Shown: positions 56,968-64,000 of the stretch, piece after piece | Numbering within the stretch: position 1 is the stretch's first letter | Layout of the letters: the number at the start of each line of letters is the position of its first letter | Assembly: GCA_033439255.1 (NCBI GenBank) | Contig: CM065887.1 | Coordinates: forward strand, 1,302,001-1,366,000 | Length of the DNA stretch: 64,000 bases | Reading direction: 5' to 3' | Source of the DNA: Hericium rajendrae | Lineage: Eukaryota > Basidiomycota > Agaricomycetes > Russulales > Hericiaceae | Position numbers and translations under genes: made by a program | Notes under the pieces: model-generated | The model's database searches: none | Seen by the model: only the letters and a program-made list of their open reading frames with translations | What the model was told of the DNA's origin: nothing

Positions 56968-57680
56968 ATGCTCGAAGGTCTCTGCTGCGGGGATACACAG
57001 GTGTTGTGAAGAGTCTGATATAAACCAGGTTCCGTCTGATGAAGTTCACATCAGTCTCAAAGTACCTATTAGTCCTGCCTCGCTGCGATTTGATGGAACA
57101 TGAGCTTACGATGACTCGTTGCAGCGTGAGCATTCCCGCCCTCGGTATTTCGGCATCGTCGACACGCTGCGCCATCTACACATACCTCCGCCTCTTTTCT
57201 CACACAGGAGTGGTATACAGTACCCGCTCACAGCCCAAGTCTGTTGTCGCGATGAAGGCGCTGGTACCTTTGCCCGTATAACTCCAGCTCCGATCAAGCA
57301 GCATGCTGCGCACAGCGACCAGAGACAGAAACCTCTGAGTAACAGACGCACCGCATCGCAAAGATTCCCGTCCAGGCTCCCATCACCTGTACAAAAATCA
57401 CATTAATGTCGTAAATACGCGAGTTCACCGTTCCACAGCCCAATGCTAGATATCAAACTTGAAATCCATATCCCCCGCCGCATCCTGGCCCTCAAAGACC
57501 AGCACCAGATCGTCGACAGCCGGCGCAGGCGCGGCCTTTGTCGCTCTGCGCAGGCCTGACACAGTCGGCGGGCGCGACGGAGCCGTGCCGGGTCTCGCAG
57601 GACGCACCGACGGGCGCACGGACGCGGAGGTCGCCGGGCGTCTCGCTGCCACCGTCGGCGGGCGCGACGGCGCTGGCGTC
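56968..57680. repeat. Right copy of the segmental duplication
   Basis: This matches 53.43-54.24 kb in the same orientation: GGGGATACACAG with GTTGTGAAG and CGTCTGATGAAG at 56.98-57.05 kb, CCTCCGCCTCTTTTCTCACACAGG at about 57186-57209 (described by position), and the 3' coding end of the securin-like gene at 57520-57680. In this copy the gene part is intact. The PC-esterase fragment lies directly to its left. Confidence 0.75.
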
Positions 57681-58801
57681 GGAGCAGCGGTGGTGCTGCG
57701 GGCAGTCCTAGACGTGGCCGCGACAGATGCAGAGCGGGTCGTCCGCGTGCTTGGGACTGTCGTGCTGGGTGCCGTGCGTGCCGAGGGGGCACGGACGAGG
57801 GGTGCGCGTGCCACGGGCTTTATTGAGGGCGGCGCGGTGGCTCTGGATGGTGCGCGTAGTTTTGGCCCCGCGACCGGAGCTTTAGAACTTTGCTTCGTAG
57901 ACGGCTGCGGCGTGGGCCGGTAAGCGGCGAACGGGTCGTCGTCCTCTGCGAGTTCAGGTCAGATAAAGCAACGCAGAGCCCAAGAAGCATCTCACCGAGT
58001 TCCGGCAGCGGCAGCGTCTCCCACTTTGTCGGCGACGCCTCGAACCCCGTCGCCTCCAGCACACCCTGACCCATCGTCTCCCAATCACGCGCATAATACA
58101 CCTCATCGCGGTCATCATACCAGCACGTATGCGTCATCTCGAACAGCCGCTTTCCGGCCTCCCTATAATCAGGCATCTCGAACGGCGGCTCATACGGCCG
58201 TTCTGCATCCCCCGTCAGCGCGGTCCTCACCATCGAGAAAAAAAGACAAGCACACACCAATCGCACTCGGCGGGCCATACTCGACCTCATCATAGTCCTC
58301 CGCCTCCACCTCCTCCTGCACCTCCTCAACCGGCACCGCGATCTCAATGTCGCTCACGTCCCAGTGGCGCCCACTCGTCACAGGCGTCTCGAACGCCGGC
58401 CCACTACTGCGCCGCCCGCGGATACTCTTCCTCGTCGAACTCGGGCGCAGCTGCGTCTCCGGCACCCCCAGATGCGCGTCCCCATCCCCGAACGCGAGCT
58501 TGCCAAGCGGCGCAGGCGTGCCGTCGTCGAAGCGGCGCTGGCGGTTCGGAAAGGGCGTCTTGTCGCCGAGCGGGCGCGCGCCGGCCTTGGGCGGCTTGAC
58601 GTCCGTGAAGAGCTTGCTGGGCTTGAGACCGCCGTCCGGCGCGGGCGTGCGCAGCGCCGCCTTGGACGCCTTGACGTTCGCCGTGCGCGCGCCGGGGTGC
58701 ACGCTGTTCTCCTTGCGCGCTTTCAGACGCCCGGGCGTCTTCGTCGCGCCGTAGTTGGCGGGGCCGTCGGTGTTGAGCGAGAGGGGGCGCGCGCTGAGCA
58801 T
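57446..58801 (-). CDS. KEN-box protein, securin-like
   Basis: The start ATG encodes MLSARPLSLNTDGPANYGAT. Near the N-terminus are KTPGRLKARKENSVHPG, a KEN box, and ARPLGDKTPFPNRQRRF, resembling the N-terminal degron region of fungal securins. The first exon ends in an acidic stretch (PVEEVQEEVEAEDYDEVEYG). A second exon carries PYEPPFEMPDYREAGKRLFE and WETLPLPELGE. The third is a Pro/Ala/Ser/Thr/Arg-rich tail with repeats (RPPTVAARRPATSASVRPSV) ending DMDFKFDI. Securin binds and inhibits separase until APC/C-driven destruction at anaphase. The assignment rests on the KEN box and overall layout, since securins are poorly conserved; another APC/C substrate is possible. The neighbouring checkpoint kinase is on the same strand. 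A relic of its 3' end lies at 54.06-54.24 kb. Confidence 0.6.
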
Positions 58802-59324
58802 GGTGGTCGTGGTTGTGGTCGTTGTGGTCGTGGTTGAAGCGAAGGACGGCGGCTCGGCGTCTGGGCGAAAGCAACTGGCGACGCGGTCACGGGGTTTGAT
58901 GGAGTCGTGCACGTGAGCGCGTCTGGAAGCATTCCGAATCCCTTCGAATCGCTCCTCGGGCAACTTTTGAGGGCTGGTGCCTCCATGGCATGATGACAAT
59001 GGTATCCGATTGCATTCCGATGCAGTACTACAAGTCTCCAGGCCGTGCGTGGAAAGCAAGCGTATGTACGTGCGATATATATAACCAAATGAAGGTAACC
59101 AAGCCGGCCAGTTCTAGCCATGAACCGGCCCTAATTACCATGCGACGTAAAGACAGTGCGATGTGTGTGTACCATAGCATAAGGAGACAGAGCGAGCGGG
59201 GCAGTGATGTACGTAGCGTAGGTATGTAGGTGCGTAGGTATGATGGACAGAGCAGCGTAGATGAAACAGATAATGAATACAATGATCAAATGCAGAGCAG
59301 AGAAAGACAGACAGCGCGGCGCAA
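58802..59324. other. Intergenic region between securin-like and kinase genes
   Basis: About 520 bp. It holds the promoter of the securin-like gene, with a GTGGTCGTTGTGG-type simple repeat just upstream of its start, and the 3' flank of the kinase gene. Short GTAGGT-type repeats (GTAGGTATGTAGGTGCGTAGG) occur near 59218-59240. Confidence 0.45.
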
Positions 59325-61690
59325 TCACGCCTTGCGCGCACTCGCGCGCGTCACCCGTCGCGGCGCCGCCTCCGCGATCTTCTTCAGCGGCGACGGCGAC
59401 GCGACGCCCCGCCGCCCGCGCCCACCGCGCCGCGCAGGCGTCGCAGGCTCCACGACCGCCTCCCCGCGCACGCGCTTCGGACCGGGCTCCTCGTCGACAG
59501 GGCTCAGCGGCTCGGCGCGCTTCCGCCCGCGCGGGCTCTCGAGCATCGCCCACGACTCGTCCTCTATCGCGCCCGCGCCCTGCTTCGCCTGCTCCTCCTC
59601 CTGCGCGTCGAGCACCTGGCTGCGGCGCTCCAGCGGGCGCGAGAACGCGCCGGGCATCTTCGCGGCGCTGCTGTCGAGCGCAAGCTGATGCAGGCCGTTC
59701 GCGGCGCCGCCGAGGCTCGTGTCCGCGTCGCCCGCGCCCGCGCCGTCCTGGTCCATCTGCGCCTCGGAAGACGCGGGGAACGAGGAGAGCATCGACACGT
59801 CGCGCGAGAAGGTCGCGAGCGAGCCGTCGTCGCCGTCGCCGCGGTGCTGGCTGGCGCTAGTAGCGTTGGTGAGCCACGGATGCTCGAGCGCGGCGGCCAT
59901 TGTCATGCGGTTCGCCGGGTTCGTCTCGAGCAGGCGCTTGATGAAGTCGCCAGCCTCGGCGCTCACGCCCGCGCTGGCGAGCACCTGCCAGTCGATGCTG
60001 CGCCGCTCGATGCGCTGGCGGACGTCGGGCGAGGTGGAGCTCTCCACGAATGGCGTCGAGTTGGTCAACCTGATGTTTTTATGAAATTCAATAATGGTCG
60101 GCGCGGGCATCTCCTCGGTGATGTGGTACACTGACATAGAGAAAACGATCACGCCGACACTCCAGCTGTCGACGAGTTGGTCGTAGCCTGAGCCTCCTGT
60201 CTGCGTGACCACCTCAGGTGCCAGGTAGCTAGGGGTTCCGCACATCGTCTGCGGGATCGGAGGATGATCAGTCGAGGACTGGGAGCGACAGCGAGATGAC
60301 AAACCCTAAGCATGGTCAGGCTGTCGACAACTTTAGCGAGTCCAAAGTCGGCGATCTTGACGACTGGTGGGTTTTCCAAAGTCACGAGAACGTTCTGCGG
60401 AGAGACGTCAGTATAGATGTAGGTAGCAAGAAGATAGACCGATGACCGTACCTCAGGCTTCAGATCACGATGCGTGATGCCCCTCGCGTGGATATGCGCC
60501 AACGCACCACACATCTGCCGGGTGATGTGCTTGGCTGCCTCCTCGCCTGTCGAAAAACAATCACTGAGTGCACAGATGATGAGAAAGAAGCGTGCGCACT
60601 GAGGCCATTGCGCTTGACAATATAGTCCAGCAGATCGCCGCCATCGACGTACTCAAGGACGAGATCTAGCGTGGTCAGATCAGCACAATCGCGACTCTTA
60701 TAATAAGTTAAGAACCTACACATGATATCTTCATCAGGCCTGCCGACCACCTCCAGGAGCTGAACGATGTTTGGATGGCTGAGAGACTCGAGGATGCTGA
60801 TCTCGCGCCCGAGAGCAATGACCTGCTTCGAATCATCCTTGATACGAAGCTTGTCGCTGTGTATGATCTTAATCGCGACGAACTCCGACGTGGCGACCTT
60901 CATCGCGCGCATGACCGTCGCGAAAGAGCCGCGGCCCAGCTCTTCCAGCATATCATACTTTGCGCGTATGCCGGACCGTTCAGGAGTACCGGCGAGATGC
61001 TGGTAGATGAAGCCTGGAGGATACGCAGTGAGCAGCCAAGTGGCTTAGAGAGTCCACTGCCACGTACGGTAGTCTTCACGAGGATCGGCCGATGGAAGCT
61101 GGGTGCCGAAGCAAACCTCCATGCCGTCGCGCAGAACACGCGATGTGCCCTTGTTCAGCCTCATACGGCCCACCTAGCGAAAGTCAGCAAGACGGGAGTT
61201 GCCGATCCAGTCCACTCACATATGTGCCGTTGGTCGACGTATCGTGGACCATCACAGTTCCCTGGCGAGATTCCTTGCCATCCCAGATCAGCCTAGCATG
61301 GCTGTTGCCTGTATGATACGACATTAGCATTCCGCACGCACTAGAGCACGAGAGATCCTTACTAATTTTCAGGCCAGGAAGGTGGAAGGTGTTCTGCGGG
61401 CTTCGCCCGATGGTGACGGCAGGCTGGAGTTTGAGAAGATCCATCTTGAGGAACCCTGCCTGGGGGTTCAGAGGCACCAAGCGGCCGAACAGGTTCTGCT
61501 CCGCCTCAACAGCATACTGCGACTGCTGAGTGGCAGCCTGGGTTTCTTGAGTGTAGTTTTGAGATTCGGGGAGCGCGCCCGGCGCGTCATCGTTAGGTGC
61601 TTGCGGCGGGTCCATGCTAGATGCAATAGAGCTACTGCCTTGAGAAGAAGGAAGGTGGTCAGCGTTGGTCGTATGAGCAAGAGGGGCCAT
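59325..61690 (-). CDS. cds1: FHA-domain checkpoint kinase (Chk2/Rad53/Cds1 family)
   Basis: The start ATG encodes MAPLAHTTNADHLPSSQGSS; the N-terminal Ser/Gln/Thr-rich tail contains SQ and TQ sites (SSQGSS, YTQE, QQSQY), targets of ATR/ATM-type kinases. An FHA domain follows: AVTIGRSPQNTFHLPGLKIS, NSHARLIWDGKESRQGTVMV, HDTSTNGTYV. The kinase domain shows LGRGSFATVMRAM, VAIKIIHSDKLRI, an extended helix-C region, DLVLEYVDGGDLLDYI, GITHRDLKPENVLV, KIADFGLAKVVDS, TMCGTPSYLAPEVV and VDSWSVGVIVFSM. The C-terminal tail has basic nuclear-localisation-like runs (RGRKRAEPLSP, RRGGRGRRG). Members phosphorylate effectors to arrest the cell cycle and stabilise replication forks after DNA damage. Eight or so introns join in phase. 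All catalytic motifs are intact. There is one FHA domain, as in Cds1 and Chk2, rather than two as in Rad53. Confidence 0.95.
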
Positions 61691-61988
61691 TATAACTCGA
61701 CAGAGAGAGAGATAAGAGGACGATAAGAGAGAAAAGTAGGACTTGAACCTATACTATTAGGGTGTGGCACGGCGAGAAACGTTCGTTGGTGGGGAAATTG
61801 GATGAGAAGGCTCACCGGTTTTTAAGCAGACGCGTCTGGAGCGTGGAAAGATAAGAGGGCACAAGCAGGGGGGTCAAAGCTGAGGGAAGATCCACGTCTG
61901 AGACGCTTTGAGGGGTGGTGGTGGTAGGAAGTAAAGGCGCAGAGGCGCGTCCTCAATCGTTTCGCTTCGCCGCGTCCTCGGACGCACA

Positions 61989-62626
61989 ATGTCGGCCTTC
62001 CCCGTGCACGTGTCCTTCCTTCCTTCCACCTGTGCCACCATTTGTCTCCGTCTGGACTCTGGCGCCTCGACCAGCTTGTGGTTCACCGCCGATGAGCCAC
62101 AAACGGCACCTTGTTCTTCCTCATTCACTTTGTCATTGTCAAAGTCTAGATTTCCTGATCTCGTAGAGAAGGGGAAACTCGACCATATTGTGGACCCAGA
62201 TATTGCGATGAGACTATCGAGGAAGGTAGGTGGACTTGTTGTGGATGTGTAACTCAGCAGGAAGGAAACAAAGCCACCTCACCTCAGTCATAGTGAAGGG
62301 GAAGAATAACCGACGAAGGAGGATAGGAAGGCAAGCTCAGCGATATAAGAAAATACGACAGATGCCTGAACATTTCCATGACATCATCTACAAGCAGAGC
62401 CTGTCGGCAACTAGAAAAAAATACAACCGAAACGGACGAAGGAGAGATTGTTCTCGTCGCCCATCTCTTGGATATTCTGACATCTTCGTGTCCAAAAGAT
62501 TCTCCGTCTGCAACACAGCATGCGATGTTTTGTTCTCAGCAACAAGATTGTACGTTGCTTTCCAGGCCGGTCCAGAAGTTGCGCTCAAGCCACCTGTTCG
62601 ATGACATGTACGCACGGCGCCCGTAG
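61989..62626 (+). CDS. Possible small multi-exon gene, unknown function
   Basis: Weak candidate. A first exon reads MSAFPVHVSFLPSTCATICL and FTLSLSKSRFPDLVEKGKLD, ending at a GTAGGT donor near 62227. A later frame (TETDEGEIVLVAHLLDILTS, CPKDSPSATQHAMFCSQQQ) follows an acceptor-like CTAG near 62414. Composition is protein-like, but the intermediate exon is uncertain and no family is recognised. It is divergent from the kinase gene. Confidence 0.3.
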
Positions 62627-63646
62627 CCGCAAACCCACAGCCGAACGCCATAATTCCTTTGAGACACCTCAGTATCACCGTTCGGGCACCGGGAGGCCCA
62701 GCCGGTGCGCCTCTTTCTTTTTGAATCTTATCATGAAAATTTGCGATGCCGCGTACGACGCGAGAGCGCTCGAGTCAAAGCGGTTGGTCAATGCGGTGGC
62801 AGGGTGAGACTGGCTGGAGCTTGTGAAACGTTTGTCGAGGCAACGGTCTTGGCTGTGTCTGATGACGCAAAGCTCATGTGCTTTGACGAGCAGAGGAGAG
62901 GTCCTCCAAACGCCTCGCCATGGGTGACATCGGCTTTAAACGTCTCTCGAAAGACTAACGAATGGACTCCCAGGATGCATTTGTCGACGCGAAACCCAAT
63001 TCACGATGTCTCCGTGTTCTATAAAGCTCGAACCGTAGGCCACACTCTAAGCATGGTCAGACTCACCTTCAATTTCTGCATCGTGCTGAGGCGTCGATGC
63101 CATGGTTGCCAGTAACGAGTGACTTGCAGACCTGAGTACAGCGGTATCGCTACTAGTTGAAACAAAAGGGAAAAAGCGACAACAGAAAATGAATAGCTCA
63201 ACGCGGCGGTATCGAACTTCAGATGAACAAACAAACGGCCCGCGACCGGCCCAGAAGGAGAGGTGTGGTGATCCACATGTTTAGAATATACGCGGGAGCC
63301 ATTTGGGCGCAACATCTGTAACGCAATCATTCGAAGTTTTTGGACAAGAGAGTCTCTCTGGGGCCCGCTTGTCAATGCGTTGCAATAAGAACATATATCA
63401 GTATCAAAACATCACAACCTATATGCTCAGCATCGTACAAACCGATCATAGGATACAAAAAATCCGAGCGAACAACATACAAATCGCTCGAAATGCAATC
63501 TGGGTGCTCCGGCGTCCGACGCGAGCGTGAACGTGGCGCAACGGTTTCCTTTCCGCCATGCTGCGTGTCTGTGAATGCGCAGATCAGTCAAATAACAACG
63601 ATGAAGCTGTGAAGGCCACATAGAAATCCACTCACGGTCGTGTGGG
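62627..63646. other. Region without recognised gene
   Basis: About 1 kb. Overlapping short frames lie on both strands, without splice support or motifs. Confidence 0.4.
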
Positions 63647-64000
63647 TCATGCATCCGAAGTCGATGGGTTGTCCTGAGTTTTCGTCGTCATTGATGCCGC
63701 CTGGGCCGCTTCGACTGCCGCCCAGTCTTCAAATCCGCAGAGCGAAGGGAGGGCGTCCCAAACTCTCTTTTGCAAAGCAATCCAGTACTGCCGGACGTGG
63801 TCCTTGAAGGCTTGACAGCCAGGGAATTGGCTACTGTCATCCTGTCCGACTATTTTTGGAGAAAAAATATCTCCCATAATCAGCCGCCGCAACTTGTTCT
63901 CAGTGTCCCGCATAGGCTCATCCAGGAGACCACAACACCCGTCTTGAGGGCACCTCCAGTTCCCATCTGAACGGCGGCACCCGTTCTGGAAAAGCCATTT
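63647..64000 (-). CDS. Hypothetical protein, 3' part, runs off the right edge
   Basis: The frame is open from the window end to a stop at 63647. It includes a cysteine-rich piece (NGCRRSDGNWRCPQDGCCGL), then MRDTENKLRRLIMGDIFSPK, DHVRQYWIALQKRVWDALPS and LCGFEDWAAVEAAQAASMTT. The second half looks like a real soluble helical protein. The first half may instead belong to another frame or intron. The family is unknown, and the 5' end lies outside the window. Confidence 0.4.
   Translation of the reverse strand, partial: KWLFQNGCRRSDGNWRCPQDGCCGLLDEPMRDTENKLRRLIMGDIFSPKIVGQDDSSQFPGCQAFKDHVRQYWIALQKRVWDALPSLCGFEDWAAVEAAQAASMTTKTQDNPSTSDA

Noticed and set aside
59215-59245. GTAGGT-type short repeats considered as telomere-like
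   Set aside because: The unit is irregular and only about 30 bp long; an ordinary microsatellite.

Overview
The window is nuclear DNA of a filamentous basidiomycete, most likely an Agaricomycete. Genes are split by many short introns of about 50-60 nt with GTRNGY donors, CTNAY branch sites and YAG acceptors. Conserved eukaryotic single-copy genes lie next to families typical of mushroom fungi: a DUF6535 membrane protein, an F-box protein, an expanded-type G-alpha with a DVGGARGQ switch, and a GDSG serine protease. Most of the DNA looks well over 50% GC, except a sharply AT-rich block at about 7.4-11.2 kb. No tRNA, rRNA or CRISPR array was recognised.

Layout. 1-3.1 kb: degenerate tandem repeats with regularly spaced intron-like elements. 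3.5-5.6 kb (-): disordered nuclear protein with a PCNA-box-like motif. 6.0-7.4 kb (+): multi-pass membrane protein. 8.1-11.8 kb (-): DUF6535 protein. 12.7-13.6 kb (-): GNAT acetyltransferase. 14.0-16.4 kb (+): M17 leucine aminopeptidase. 16.6-18.3 kb (-): PIG-U. 18.6-22.6 kb (+): MIOS/Sea4. 23.4-24.5 kb (+): proteasome alpha-3. 24.6-25.4 kb (-): Ctr copper transporter. 26-27.6 kb (+): decayed 7-TM membrane-protein gene. 28.9-30.6 kb (+): F-box protein. 30.8-32.5 kb (-): coiled-coil protein, possibly MBIP-like. 32.8-36.3 kb (+): VPS53. 36.5-37.7 kb (-): 3-hydroxyisobutyrate dehydrogenase. 38.3-41.0 kb (-): single-pass cell-surface protein. 41.9-42.1 kb: short retroposon with a 16-bp target-site duplication. 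42.2-46.7 kb: poorly coding, with weak gene candidates. 46.7-48.8 kb (-): G-alpha subunit. 51.4-52.8 kb (-): PC-esterase-type glycan O-acylation protein. 54.5-56.2 kb (-): trypsin-like protease. 57.4-58.8 kb (-): KEN-box, securin-like protein. 59.3-61.7 kb (-): FHA-domain checkpoint kinase (Cds1/Rad53/Chk2). 62-64 kb: weak or partial genes.

The genes do not form an operon or an obvious metabolic cluster. The conserved ones cover GPI anchoring (PIG-U), TORC1 nutrient signalling (MIOS), proteolysis (alpha-3, aminopeptidase), copper uptake, endosome-to-Golgi retrieval (VPS53) and valine catabolism (HIBADH). Two adjacent cell-cycle genes, the securin-like protein and the checkpoint kinase, lie on the same strand.

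The most interesting structures are: a broken tandem segmental duplication spanning 51.4-57.7 kb, with the serine protease gene lying between the two copies; the regular 51-nt intron train at the left edge; the AT-rich DUF6535 gene; a 9-nt micro-exon beside a GC-AG intron that encodes part of G-alpha switch II; and proteasome alpha-3 micro-exons, including a start codon alone in its own coding exon. All exon joins were done by eye and would need transcript support.
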